The notes under the pieces are model-generated. The model was not told the DNA's origin, ran no database searches, and saw only the letters and a list, made by a program, of their open reading frames with translations. Below are positions 21,323 through 30,577 of a stretch of 64,000 bases of DNA, one piece after another. Position 1 is the first letter of the stretch. Each line of letters starts with the position of its first letter. Source of the DNA: Pseudomonadota bacterium (GTDB taxonomy: Bacteria > Pseudomonadota > Gammaproteobacteria > Acidiferrobacterales > UBA6901). The stretch spans positions 4,706 through 68,705 of the forward strand of contig JAJXUF010000006.1 of the NCBI GenBank assembly GCA_021783175.1, written 5' to 3'. Position numbers and translations under genes: made by a program.

Positions 21323-21970
21323 ATGAAAACTCTGAATGAATTAGTTGCCGGGTTCGAGCGGTTTCAGCATCGATATTTTTCGGTTGATCATGGACTTTAC
21401 GAGCGCCTGACGCGTCAAGGGCAGTCGCCAAAGGTGATGATCATAGCCTGCTGTGATTCGCGCGTAGATCCCGCGATCATTACAGACAGCGATCCAGGTG
21501 ATCTGTTCGTAGTGCGGAATGTCGCCAATTTGGTACCGCCGTGCGAACTCGGAGGCGGGTATCACGGTACGAGTGCGGCAATTGAATTTGCTGTCAGCTC
21601 GTTGCGCGTAGAACACGTGATCGTAATGGGACATACGCGCTGCGGTGGTATTCGTGCGCTACTTGGTGATCTTCCTACCCAAGACACGCCCACAGGCTTT
21701 CTTGCTCCTTGGATGTCGATTGTTGAGGAAGCCCGTCGCGAGGTTCTCGACATTCTACCGGATGCACCAATCGACACTCAGGCAGCTGCCTGTGAGCAGG
21801 CAGCGATACGCATATCCTTGCGCAATCTTGTAAGCTTTCCGTTCGTGCGCGAGGCTGTCGAGACCGGCAGCCTCAAACTGCATGGCTGGTATTTCGACTT
21901 CGAACGCGGTGAACTTCTGCGCCACGCGCCAGCGTCGAAGCGGTTCGAAGTGGTAGTGGCGCGCCGTTAA
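21323..21970 (+). CDS. Beta-class carbonic anhydrase
   Basis: Zinc enzyme interconverting CO2 and bicarbonate, useful for supplying RuBisCO. The 215-residue product starts at the ATG 21323; a TTG just before it is less likely. Zinc ligands are C43 (ACCDSR), H104 and C107 (MGHTRCGG), with the D45/R47 dyad intact and the block GTSAAIEFAVSSL. No signal peptide is visible, so it is cytoplasmic. The short ribosome site GCGGGTGAC is weak. Its position some 1.5 kb downstream of the RuBisCO operons fits a role in CO2 assimilation. Confidence 0.94.
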   Translation: MKTLNELVAGFERFQHRYFSVDHGLYERLTRQGQSPKVMIIACCDSRVDPAIITDSDPGDLFVVRNVANLVPPCELGGGYHGTSAAIEFAVSSLRVEHVIVMGHTRCGGIRALLGDLPTQDTPTGFLAPWMSIVEEARREVLDILPDAPIDTQAAACEQAAIRISLRNLVSFPFVREAVETGSLKLHGWYFDFERGELLRHAPASKRFEVVVARR

Positions 21971-22499
21971 GAATTGCACAACGCGTCGACGTGTCGAACT
22001 TTTTGAGAAGTCGCGCCACTTTCCGAAAGGCGCTTAATTACCTCAATATCCCTGAGACTGGCCGCGCGCCTCTCCTGTTACCCATAAAAGAAACCTAATT
22101 GTCAGGTAAGGGCATCAGGGGTTAGCGTCCAAAAGCACTTCGCATCCGGCGCATTGTCAAATCACAATGCTGCTTTCGTTAAGCGCCCCGAGAATCGCAG
22201 AAAATAGGAAGTACGCTGGAATCTCGGTGATTAATCATTGACGATTACCTGCAAAAACATGCCGCGCATGCTGCCTCAGGATCGAACTGATGTACCATCT
22301 GGCAGAGGGCGCTGATTGCCGAATTCAGGTAATGTCCGTGACCGCACTCGATTCAAGCCCTTTCAGTTTCACCGCAGCTCGCACGATCCAATTTAAAATC
22401 CCGCTAGCTACCGTAGCTTATCCGTAATTCGATTGCGGTATACCCCGATCCAGCTGTTTTCACCCTGTAAGCAAGGCGTGTTACCCAAGATTTTCTTGC
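21971..22499. other. Intergenic region, nothing recognised
   Basis: 529 bases between the carbonic anhydrase and the converging PDC-sensor gene. No convincing coding frame, strong terminator, repeat or RNA gene is visible; only weak dyads and AT-rich patches. Confidence 0.4.
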
Positions 22500-23477
22500 T
22501 CAGTCTGAGCCGGTCGCCGCCAATCCGACAGTGTTTTTCCCGCTTATCCAAAAATCGAGTTTGCGTGCCAAGAATTCTTCCACTGACATGTAGTGTGAGC
22601 CATCGCATGAGAAGGTAAGGCCAACCATGTCGTTCATAATGTTAAGCGAGCCGGACCGCAGGTAAATGGTGTCGTCCAAAAAACGCAACGCTTTGAATTG
22701 CTCTAGGACACGGCCTATATCCATTTCACTGGTTCGGGCATTCGTCGGGTACGGGCGTGCAGGATAAGCCAGGCGCATCTCCGGATCGATAACCTCTTCA
22801 ACTCCATGCAGACGATAGTTGTACGGGTCATCCACGAGCCAGAAAGAACAGCGCCCGCTGGAAAAATGGATCTTGCTATGGAAAATGCCGTATTCCCGCA
22901 TGAGAGTCCCAATACCTTCAACCGCTTCATCGACATGTTCGTCGAAAAAGCTGGGCGCTCGCGTCTGCATGAATACTGTCCCCCGCACTGAAGGGTCTCC
23001 ACGAAACTGCTGCCAGTGAACCTTATCCGGTATGGTCAGGCGCGTATCGCGCAGCAGATCGTTGACTGCGAAATCGGCCGCGATAAATCCAACAAGGTGG
23101 TCGTTGCGGCTGACAGCCTGAAGAGCAGTAAGGCAGTACTCGTAGGTGTACTTTGAAAGATATACAGAGGACAGCATAACGCCCTTGAACGGAAGATGGT
23201 TCTTCAAGTAAGGGCGATCAGACAGATCGCGCCCTCGCCATGAAGGGTCGGGTCCTGATGCACGCACCATGGACGAAAGCTCGACACCGCGAACATCCCA
23301 GGCATAAAGCAAGTGGCAGTTTGGCAGGGTCGGCAGGCCCACCTGTAGGCGTCGATCCATGGCATCAGCATCCGGCCATACCGCTGCGATATGTGCGGCG
23401 AGGTCCGCCAGAGGCTCGCTTACCTTTTCAGCGAGTGCCGCCTTCTTTTCCAGTATGGTCTGCTGCAAAGTTGTCAT
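22500..23477 (-). CDS. Stand-alone PDC-sensor (Cache-like) domain protein
   Basis: A 325-residue protein with an N-terminal helical part and a PDC/Cache-like sensor fold around residues 30-170, marked by SGPDPSWRGRDLSDRPYLKN and GVMLSSVYLSKYT followed by GFIAADFAVNDLL. No transmembrane segment, HAMP, kinase, GGDEF or receiver domain is present, unusual for a Cache-type sensor. The start at 23477 (MTTLQQTILEKKAALAEKV) has a strong GGAGGGAGA ribosome site; an upstream in-frame start would lack one. The C-terminal half (GVEEVIDPEMRLAYPARPYPTNARTSE) I do not recognise. It stands alone. Confidence 0.75.
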   Translation of the reverse strand: MTTLQQTILEKKAALAEKVSEPLADLAAHIAAVWPDADAMDRRLQVGLPTLPNCHLLYAWDVRGVELSSMVRASGPDPSWRGRDLSDRPYLKNHLPFKGVMLSSVYLSKYTYEYCLTALQAVSRNDHLVGFIAADFAVNDLLRDTRLTIPDKVHWQQFRGDPSVRGTVFMQTRAPSFFDEHVDEAVEGIGTLMREYGIFHSKIHFSSGRCSFWLVDDPYNYRLHGVEEVIDPEMRLAYPARPYPTNARTSEMDIGRVLEQFKALRFLDDTIYLRSGSLNIMNDMVGLTFSCDGSHYMSVEEFLARKLDFWISGKNTVGLAATGSD

Positions 23478-24246
23478 TCTCCCTCCATGGGATTCCGCGC
23501 CTCCAAACAAGTTCCAAGTCATAAGATTTAATTATACGCGGCCTGTATTACACTCGCACGACACATTTTCTACGCAGAATCAGATGTGTTCACTCGATTT
23601 CGATTAGGTAGCGCATCTGGTTCTGGTGCTCGCCCACCAAGCTGATGCATGCGTTTGCGGTCGTCTTTGGAAAAATTACAGACGGTGTCGATAATAAAAG
23701 GATAGTTCGTATTTACACCCGCAGTACGGAACCTGCAAGACATCGTCCACCAAGCCACTGTGGTGTTGTGAATACGTTTTTAATGACCAATGACATGAAT
23801 GGCCAACCGCGCGACACACGCTGATATCCGACCGATGATCGGTAGACATTCGTCGTTTAATAGATTGAGTCCGGTCTTTCGTACTAACGAATCGAAAGTG
23901 GCGATAGGGTCGGGATGTTTACAGATCAAGTATCACCTTGTGTAAACGTCGGATGCAGTCTGATTGTCCGATGCGCTGCGCGGCGGTCTGCGCGTCCTTG
24001 GTTACGCAGAAATAACTGGACTCAACCAAAAAGAGCAGCGAATTCAGCTTGGCTTGCCCTCCGCCTGTAGGAATAGGCGAGGGGGATAGTCCACCCTTAA
24101 CTAGCTGGCAAAGAGTTCATTGCCCCTTCGTTAAGCTCGAAGCGGGGCCGCCCACACGTTGGACAACTTCAGGTTCTGCCTGCGCTCCGCCGTAGGAGGT
24201 GGATCTTAAGTGGACCGAAGTGCACCAGTGCAACAGGAATCCAGGT
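23478..24246. other. Intergenic region with hairpins left of the IS element
   Basis: About 770 bases without a gene I can support. Two imperfect hairpins stand out: CCCTCCGCCT with AGGCGAGGG (24057-24083) and GCCCCTTCG with CGAAGCGGGGC (24122-24148). The stretch GGAGGTGGATCTTAAGTGGACC near 24196-24217 has the look of an old insertion-sequence end, but I cannot prove it. Confidence 0.4.
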
Positions 24247-24296
24247 TGAACCGCCCCGGGTTTTGAGGAGGCTCCAACCTTTGAGAGAATGGAGCT

Positions 24297-24620
24297 ATGA
24301 ACAAGTCAAACAGGTTTTCCCCTGAAGTGCGTGAGCGTGCCGTACGCATGGTGCTGGAACAGCGCGGTGCGTATCCGTCGCTCTGGGCGGCCGTGGAATC
24401 GATTGCGCCCAAGATCGGTTGCGTGCCGCAGACGCTACTGGAATGGGTCAAGCGCCAAGAGATCGATGCCGGGGCACGTCCCGGTGTCACCACCGCCGAG
24501 ATGGCGCGCATCAAGGAGCTTGAGCGCGAGGTGAAGGAACTGCGCCGCGCCAACGAGATCCTGAAGACCGCCAGCGCTTTTTTCGCCCAAGCGGAGCTCG
24601 ACCGCAAACTGAAGTCATAA
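24297..24620 (+). CDS. IS3-family transposase OrfA
   Basis: DNA-binding subunit, 107 residues: a helix-turn-helix ([19 protein letters not shown], then [18 protein letters not shown]) and a leucine-zipper-like helix ([27 protein letters not shown]). GGAG lies just before the ATG. Near its end the heptamer T-TTT-TTC at 24578-24584 matches the X-XXY-YYZ rule for -1 frameshifting, giving the OrfAB fusion transposase. Confidence 0.92.
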   Translation: MNKSNRFSPEVRERAVRMVLEQRGAYPSLWAAVESIAPKIGCVPQTLLEWVKRQEIDAGARPGVTTAEMARIKELEREVKELRRANEILKTASAFFAQAELDRKLKS

Positions 24621-25525
24621 ACGCCTACATCGACCAGCACCGGCAGACTTACGGGGTCGAGCCGATCTGCAAGGTATTGCAGGTCGCCCCGTCCGCCTAC
24701 CGGCGTCATGCCGCGAGGCTGCGCAATCCGGCACTGCGCTGTGCGCGCGCCCAGCGCGATGACCTCTTGATGCCGCAGATCCGCCGCATCTGGCACGCCA
24801 ACCTGGGTGTCTACGGCGCCGGCAAGGTCTGGCGTCAGATGAACCGCGAGGCCCTGGTGGTAGCACGCTGCACCGTGGAGCGATTGATGAAAAAGCTCGG
24901 ATTGCAGGGGGTGAGACGCGGCAAGACGGTGCGCGCCACGATTGCGGATACTAAGGCAGCCTGTCCGCTGGATCGCGTTCATCACCAGTTCAGAGCGGAC
25001 AGGCCGAACCAGCTCTGGGTTTCTGATTTTACGTACGTATCGACCTGGCAAGGCTGGATCTTTGTGGCCTTCATCATCGATGTCTTTGCCCGGCGCATCG
25101 TCGGCTGGCGCGTGAGCCGTTCGATGCACACCGACTTCGTGCTCGATGCCCTGGAACAAGCGCTCCATGCACGCCAACCCGATCGGGACGCCGCACTCGT
25201 TCACCATAGCGACAGGGGCTCGCAATATGTGAGCATTCGATATACCGAGCGCCTCGCTGAAGCCGGCATCGAACCCTCGGTCGGCAGCAAAGGGGACAGC
25301 TACGACAATGCCTTGGCCGAAACGATCAACGGCCTCTACAAAGCCGAACTGATTCATCGGCGTGCCCCTTGGAAAACCATGGAAGCGGTGGAACTCGCTA
25401 CGCTCGAATGGGTGTCGTGGTTCAATCACCATCGTCTCCTCGAACCGATCGGGTATATCCCGCCGGCAGAAGCTGAGGCAGACTATTACCGGCAACTAAC
25501 GAACCAGACCGCAGTGGCGGCATAA
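24578..25525 (+). CDS. IS3-family transposase OrfB (made by -1 frameshift)
   Basis: Catalytic part with the retroviral-integrase-like DDE core. The frame is open from before the slippery site at 24578-24584 and includes [20 protein letters not shown], so the fusion begins there; the first in-frame TTG is at 24677. Catalytic residues lie in [10 protein letters not shown] (D), [10 protein letters not shown] (D) and [13 protein letters not shown] (E). There is no stop or shift in the core, so it looks functional. Confidence 0.9.
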   Translation, partial: FFRPSGARPQTEVINAYIDQHRQTYGVEPICKVLQVAPSAYRRHAARLRNPALRCARAQRDDLLMPQIRRIWHANLGVYGAGKVWRQMNREALVVARCTVERLMKKLGLQGVRRGKTVRATIADTKAACPLDRVHHQFRADRPNQLWVSDFTYVSTWQGWIFVAFIIDVFARRIVGWRVSRSMHTDFVLDALEQALHARQPDRDAALVHHSDRGSQYVSIRYTERLAEAGIEPSVGSKGDSYDNALAETINGLYKAELIHRRAPWKTMEAVELATLEWVSWFNHHRLLEPIGYIPPAEAEADYYRQLTNQTAVAA

Positions 25526-25567
25526 CTTAAACCCAACGGCCTCCGCGAAAACCGGGGCGGTTCAGGT

Positions 25568-26905
25568 TCACTCTTCTGAAGAATGTGAGTATACATGCTG
25601 AGCAGATGGCTGAAGTCGTTCTACAACCGTGGCTAGCGCATCGTCGTCACCGACGTTTCCCGGGAAAATGACGACCGGGAGATCTGGATAGCGTAGGTGA
25701 TCGTGCGGGCACCGTATGACGGATACGCCAGGTAGTATCTGGCCTAGAAGTCGAGCCGTGCGCAGATGGAGTCCTGCGCTCAGTACATCATTTGAGGTAA
25801 TGCCCCCCTTGCTTATCAGGAATCCGATAGTTGGAGGGAGACCACGCACGACATCCATGAGAAACGCCGAGACCTGTTCGCCAAATTCTAGCCTTGCGAC
25901 CTGGTTCTCGAACGCACGCTCAAGGCGACTGGTGTAGACAACCGGAGTCCGGCGCGCGCGATGAGCCGCCTCCACCTGGGTGAGAATTTGTTTTAGCAGA
26001 ACGGCGTGATCGGCCGGTACGCGGTTTACATCGACTTCTATAGCGACCGTGACTGGCAGCCGCAGGAGCGCCTCGATCTGCCGTGTGGTCTTGGGTACAT
26101 GCGATCCAACTATAACAGCGCCAGCGGCACCCGAGCGGACATATTCGCCCATATTTTTCCCAGCTACAGGTTGCGGTGGCAGTTGTGCGAGGGAAGTGAG
26201 AAGGCTGGCGGCGCTGCGGAATAGAAAGCGCTTTCCCTGGCGAATAGCTTCGAGCAAGTCCGTGACAAACAGGTTCATGTCATGCTGACTTTCTGCGTCT
26301 ACTGCGACGCAGGTGTTGTCAGACAGGGCCATCAGTTTATCGAAGGTACCGCGACGTATCTCATCTAACTGCAGCTGAACCACCTGGCTGGCTTTTATGC
26401 GACCATTGGTCTTTTCTTCCACATAATCAGGCAAGAAGCTGTTGCGATATCCAAAAACGGAGTCACGGGCAAACTCTGTTTCATGGACTGGGATCTCCTT
26501 ATTGTTACTGCGCAGATAATGTATGCCTGCCCGCGTGAAGCGGCCACCTTCAAAAAAAGCCGGTACCAGGAAAGTTGCGTCGAAGGGGCCCAGCTCTTCG
26601 GCAATAATATCAACCTCGACCGGAAAATGTCCGCGCAAGGTGGAGTCCGATCGGCTTACAAATATCGGTCGCAATTGCTGGCCAGCGAGCGCCAATTTAA
26701 GGTTGCGACAGACCTCTCGGGTAATTGCAGCGGCTCGTGTACCGTCAAATCCACGCGTATTGGTGAGAATGAAAAACATTGGGGCGTCATCGGCCAGCGC
26801 CTCAGTCAGGGTCTCAACATCCCAACGCGTTAACAAGAGACAGCTATGTACGGTTTGTGAACCGGTCGGGTCGTCATCTAAGACTATGATTTTTGTCTGT
26901 ACCAT
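25568..26905 (-). CDS. Four-carbon acid sugar kinase family protein
   Basis: ATP-dependent kinase of the DUF1537 family, known members of which phosphorylate four-carbon acids such as threonate or erythronate. From MVQTKIIVLDDDPTGSQ at 26905 the product is 445 residues. Visible motifs are the N-terminal LDDDPTGS, RSDSTLRGHFP, VPAFFEGGR, and the C-terminal nucleotide site SKGGITSNDV with FPGNVGDDDAL. An upstream start is open but lies inside the previous gene. It begins 31 bases after the transketolase-like gene, so the two are one operon. The IS element lies three bases past its stop. The true substrate is unknown. Confidence 0.88.
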   Translation of the reverse strand: MVQTKIIVLDDDPTGSQTVHSCLLLTRWDVETLTEALADDAPMFFILTNTRGFDGTRAAAITREVCRNLKLALAGQQLRPIFVSRSDSTLRGHFPVEVDIIAEELGPFDATFLVPAFFEGGRFTRAGIHYLRSNNKEIPVHETEFARDSVFGYRNSFLPDYVEEKTNGRIKASQVVQLQLDEIRRGTFDKLMALSDNTCVAVDAESQHDMNLFVTDLLEAIRQGKRFLFRSAASLLTSLAQLPPQPVAGKNMGEYVRSGAAGAVIVGSHVPKTTRQIEALLRLPVTVAIEVDVNRVPADHAVLLKQILTQVEAAHRARRTPVVYTSRLERAFENQVARLEFGEQVSAFLMDVVRGLPPTIGFLISKGGITSNDVLSAGLHLRTARLLGQILPGVSVIRCPHDHLRYPDLPVVIFPGNVGDDDALATVVERLQPSAQHVYSHSSEE

Positions 26906-26936
26906 TTCGTCTGGCCGAGGCGTTGTCGCGGGTGCT

Positions 26937-29165
26937 TTAGCCTTCGAGCATTTCCTTGGCGCGAGCCGCAATGGCGTTCGCAGAAAGACCGTTGATTTCC
27001 ATTATCTCTGCCGGATTCGCTACGGTTTCTCCGCGCTTCCAGCTCATAATGTCGCGCTTGGCCGCATTAGCACGTAATAGAACTGGCTCGAGCGTGGCGC
27101 TAGCTCCACCCGTGATGCCGATCAGCGCATCGCCACTGAACAAAGCATGAAAACCGGCGTCTTCGAGAAATTGCCCGTCTGGTGCAGTGCAGGAGTCCCA
27201 AGCCACGTCATTTGGTCGATACAGCCGTCGCGGATTTACCACGGCGACGATGCGCACCCGGTAGCCGGCACGCTCAAGCTGCTCCTTGGCCTGGTAAACT
27301 GGAAGCAGAACCATGTCACCTGCTGCAGCCAAAACTACGGTCGGCCCACTTGCAAGCTCGCTTTGGTATAACACCAGGGCTCCGTCTTCCATAGCGCGTC
27401 GTCCCTGCTCAAGGGTGGTGCGCACGGGCAGGGGGCTCTTGGAAGCAAAAATGGCGATCCCCTTGTTGCTGCTGCCAAGGGCCCAGTCATAGGCAACCTG
27501 AATCATATTGGCATCGATTGGATAAATCGGAAAGACATTTCCATTGCGCATGAGCGCAGCAAAGTACGCCTCAATCTCTGGTCGCTGATGGGTCCAGCCG
27601 TTACGTCCCTGCTCAAGTGCTCCGGCCGTGAACATCATTACGGTGCTCGGAGTTTCGCGGCGCAGTTCAGCCATGGCCTGGGTTACAGTCTGGATGATCG
27701 GTAGACCATTGATGGCGAAGCTTTCGTAGGAAAGCCAAAGCGAGCGCGATCCGAAGAGCGCCAGTCCGGCAGCTAAGCCGGCGCAGGCGTCCTCATTGAG
27801 CGGCTCGTATACCTGGCCAGTCGGTGCCTGATAATACAGCTCATCTGTATTCGGATGGCGTATTTTTAGCGCGGCGTTGACGTTTGCCATACCAGATGCC
27901 TCGTTGCCGTCGGCATTGGTGACAATAAAACGCTTGTCGCGTAAGCCCACTTCTGCCACGAGTGCGCCAAAGGCAGTAGAAGGCACTGCGGATTCTCCCA
28001 GCGCATGCTCCTTGAGCGGCAGTTTTCCCAACGGTGGCAGCTCTAAGATAGATTCTGTCACCACTGAGCGCGCCGCAGGCCCGCCTCCGGCGCGAGAGAA
28101 ATTTTCGCGTACAAGCCGCCACGAATCGGACGACAGAGCGCGTCGTTTCAATCCTTCCGTTACATCAGCATGCTCTAGCGTATGTTGTGCGTAAAGGTTA
28201 TGCGACTTGGCCCCAAGTGCGTGAACGCCCGCACCTTTCAGCTGCTTAATGATCAACGCCGTGAGTTTCCCGACAAGGGCGTTTTGCGTGGCCTGATGAG
28301 CGGCCTGTAATACAGCTCCGCACCATGCCAATCGCTGTCCGAAGGAAAAACGCGTACTGTCGACGTAGGGGCCAATCTGCTGTTGGTCATCGAAGGTTTT
28401 GGCGTCAACCAGAACCACTTCCTCGAAGCCATGTGCCTTCCAGTACTGCACCATCTGATCGTTGGTGAAGTTGGCAACCATCGAATGGTGTTCCTGACTA
28501 TACCCGTTCCAAATAAGTACCGGCAGGAAGTTCGTCACCTGGGGATAGGCAACGTGAAAGTGCAGCATACTGTTGAGCACATATGGTTCACCCATGCCGC
28601 CGTCGCCAATAGTTACCGGAAAAAGCACACCGGGGTGAAGCAGTGCGCCGGTCATGGCGAAATGCTGACCCTGACCAAGCGGACCTGCGGGCGCAAGGAT
28701 CCCTGGAATTGCCCCTGATAGATGCCCAAGCAGCCCGTGGCGCTCACGATATCGATTGCGCAGTTGCTCCACGGTATCGATGCCCATGGCCTCAAGGGAT
28801 GAATCAAGGAACATGGCGCTATAAAAACCGGGGGCATGATGACCGACTTCGGTGACTATATTGATATGGCCCAGCATGACCAGTGCGCTGTAGGCGTCTG
28901 CGCTGGAGGCAAATCCGCCTGGGTGACCGGAGGCTTTGGAGCCGGTGATCTGGAGCGTCAGGTAACGTAGGGCGTCGGCGCCAAGCAGAGTCTGGTAGAT
29001 GGCGTCTGCACTCTGTGGGTCGCGTACCGCTTTTTGGCCGGGCGCAATCGCTGCGATACGGTGCCGGTCGAACTGCGGCCAGGGTTCGCCAAAATATTGA
29101 ATTCCCGAAGTAAAATCGTCTCTGCCCTGATTTGTCTGCGAGGATGTATGGAATGCGGTCGACAT
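26937..29165 (-). CDS. Transketolase-superfamily TPP enzyme, phosphoketolase-like
   Basis: A 742-residue thiamine-diphosphate enzyme that matches neither standard transketolase (see tkt) nor phosphoketolase closely. Seen: TGSKASGHPGGFASSADAY, GHHAPGFYSAMFLDSS, GPLGQGQHFA, the TPP site GDGGMGEPYVLNS, and a pyrimidine-domain region VTNADGNEASGMANVNA. It starts at 29165 with AGGAG about nine bases before, rather than at the upstream in-frame ATG. It is followed by a four-carbon acid sugar kinase gene and divergent from an IclR regulator, so it may act on a sugar acid or its phosphate. Reaction unknown; a ketol transfer or C-C cleavage is plausible. Confidence 0.78.
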   Translation of the reverse strand: MSTAFHTSSQTNQGRDDFTSGIQYFGEPWPQFDRHRIAAIAPGQKAVRDPQSADAIYQTLLGADALRYLTLQITGSKASGHPGGFASSADAYSALVMLGHINIVTEVGHHAPGFYSAMFLDSSLEAMGIDTVEQLRNRYRERHGLLGHLSGAIPGILAPAGPLGQGQHFAMTGALLHPGVLFPVTIGDGGMGEPYVLNSMLHFHVAYPQVTNFLPVLIWNGYSQEHHSMVANFTNDQMVQYWKAHGFEEVVLVDAKTFDDQQQIGPYVDSTRFSFGQRLAWCGAVLQAAHQATQNALVGKLTALIIKQLKGAGVHALGAKSHNLYAQHTLEHADVTEGLKRRALSSDSWRLVRENFSRAGGGPAARSVVTESILELPPLGKLPLKEHALGESAVPSTAFGALVAEVGLRDKRFIVTNADGNEASGMANVNAALKIRHPNTDELYYQAPTGQVYEPLNEDACAGLAAGLALFGSRSLWLSYESFAINGLPIIQTVTQAMAELRRETPSTVMMFTAGALEQGRNGWTHQRPEIEAYFAALMRNGNVFPIYPIDANMIQVAYDWALGSSNKGIAIFASKSPLPVRTTLEQGRRAMEDGALVLYQSELASGPTVVLAAAGDMVLLPVYQAKEQLERAGYRVRIVAVVNPRRLYRPNDVAWDSCTAPDGQFLEDAGFHALFSGDALIGITGGASATLEPVLLRANAAKRDIMSWKRGETVANPAEIMEINGLSANAIAARAKEMLEG

Positions 29166-29207
29166 TGATGAGTGCTCCTGGCCAGTTGAGGCTCTATTGC
29201 CAGGCAA

Positions 29208-29261
29208 CTTAACTCAGGTTACGATATTTCACAATACATAATCGATTTCACGATACGAAAT
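29208..29261 (+). promoter_or_regulatory. Operator-like repeats between the TPP gene and iclR
   Basis: The short divergent gap holds TTTC-N7-GAAA (29246-29249 and 29257-29260), a dyad of IclR-operator form, and a related upstream copy GATATTTCACAATAC (29223-29237), which gives a direct-repeat layout. Autoregulation of iclR and control of the kinase operon are inferred. Confidence 0.55.
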
Positions 29262-30026
29262 ATGCCTAAATCTACTGCCGCTTCTATCCAGGTTATTGAT
29301 CGCGCCGTGGCACTGCTAAATGCCATGGCGGTGCTTCCAGAACCTGCTAGCCTCAAGTTCTTATCGGCGGAGACACAGTTACACCCCTCCACCGCGTTCC
29401 GCATACTGAACGCGCTCGTGGGCCATGGGGTTGTCGAGCGCACAGACGCAGGACAATACAGCCTTGGCATGAAGCTGCTGCATTTTGCGGGGCGTGTCCA
29501 TGGCAAGGTGGACTTATTGCGCGAAGCGAAGCCGATAATGGAGTGGCTGCGGTCGCAGGTAGGCGAAACGGTCAACCTCACTGTGCGCGAAGGAGACGAA
29601 GTGGTTTATATTGAGCGTGCAATTCCAAATCGCATGATGCGTGTCGAGCAAGTCATCGGCAGTCGCGCGCCCTTGCATGTAACGGCGGTGGGCAAGCTGT
29701 TCCTTGCTGAAGTGGGCGAAAATGCCTGCCAGCAATACGCAACCCGAACAGGGCTACCGCGTTACACACCTAAGACCTTCGTAGAGAGCGCGCGATTGTG
29801 GCGTGAGGTAAGCATGGCCAAAGAACGGGGATATGCGCTGGACGAGGAGGAAGCGGAGCAGGGGGTAAGCTGCATAGGCGCGCCAGTTCGTGATAGTCGC
29901 GGAGTCATGGTGGCCGGGCTGTCTATCTCGGCCCCAAGTGAGCGGCGCCACCAATCATGGATTGCGCTCATCAAAAAAGCGGGCTTCGACCTGTCGGCCC
30001 GGCTTGGCTACACGCAATTTCCTTAG
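29262..30026 (+). CDS. IclR-family transcriptional regulator
   Basis: A 254-residue regulator. The N-terminal winged helix is at about 8-70 (SIQVIDRAVALLNAMA, then ETQLHPSTAFRILNALVGHGVVERT), and the C-terminal ligand domain (VGETVNLTVREGDEVVYIER, APLHVTAVGKLFLA) is typical of IclR. It stands divergent from the transketolase-like and kinase genes, so it probably senses their substrate or product and controls them. Ligand unknown. Confidence 0.9.
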   Translation: MPKSTAASIQVIDRAVALLNAMAVLPEPASLKFLSAETQLHPSTAFRILNALVGHGVVERTDAGQYSLGMKLLHFAGRVHGKVDLLREAKPIMEWLRSQVGETVNLTVREGDEVVYIERAIPNRMMRVEQVIGSRAPLHVTAVGKLFLAEVGENACQQYATRTGLPRYTPKTFVESARLWREVSMAKERGYALDEEEAEQGVSCIGAPVRDSRGVMVAGLSISAPSERRHQSWIALIKKAGFDLSARLGYTQFP

Positions 30027-30298
30027 GTGGAAACTCCAATAACCCAAGCCAGGGACCTCTACTAGGATCCGGTCATATGAGTCCGGGAAGAGCAAAGTGA
30101 AGGACGTGGTGTTTCTAAAATCAAATGTGCCAGGGCCCGGGCGCGCGGCTGCAGCCTATAAATTCCTTCTGCATGACGTTCCGGTGGGGCAATGTAACAC
30201 CTCTCATGCAATACCGAGCGACCGATCCCTGCGCTCCCTGTCAATGCTTACTTTTTCGGAGTATAAAACCTTCAAGACCAAACATTGTCCGGAGTTTC

Positions 30299-30553
30299 AT
30301 GGATCTCGCTAACGCGTTCGGAACTATTGCAGGCACGCTAACTACTGCCGCGTTCTTCCCTCAGACTCTTAAGACCTGGAGATCAAAATCAGCCGAGGAC
30401 ATCTCATTCGGGATGTTTGCGCTTTTTTCAGCAGGGGTGTTCCTTTGGATACTCTACGGAATCGGCATAGGTTCGCCGCCGGTGATCATCGCCAATGCGG
30501 TGACGCTGGTCATGGCCGTGATGATTCTGGTCTTTAAGATAAGGTACAAGTAA
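30299..30553 (+). CDS. SemiSWEET family sugar transporter
   Basis: A small membrane protein of 84 residues with three transmembrane helices; dimers form the sugar pore. The motif PQTLKTWRSKSAEDIS between helices one and two is the SemiSWEET/PQ-loop mark. GGAG four or five bases before the ATG at 30299 fixes the start; the upstream open frame is not coding. It lies 24 bases before murI. A sugar transporter in an autotroph may handle export or storage sugars, which is inference. Confidence 0.88.
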   Translation: MDLANAFGTIAGTLTTAAFFPQTLKTWRSKSAEDISFGMFALFSAGVFLWILYGIGIGSPPVIIANAVTLVMAVMILVFKIRYK

Positions 30554-30577
30554 CAGCACGTATTTCTGAAACGATCC

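Larger units (their letters stand above)
24247..25564 (+). mobile_element. IS3-family insertion sequence, apparently complete
   Basis: 1318 bases bounded by imperfect inverted repeats. The left end starts TGAACCGCCCCGGGTTTTG and the complement of the right end starts TGAACCGCCCCGGTTTTCG. Both sides carry the direct repeat GGT (24244-24246 and 25565-25567), the 3-bp target duplication expected of IS3 family elements. It contains orfA and orfB with a -1 slippery site between them. The right end lies three bases past the stop codon of the four-carbon acid sugar kinase gene, so the insertion did not alter that protein. The intact ends and frames suggest a recent or still active copy. Confidence 0.93.
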
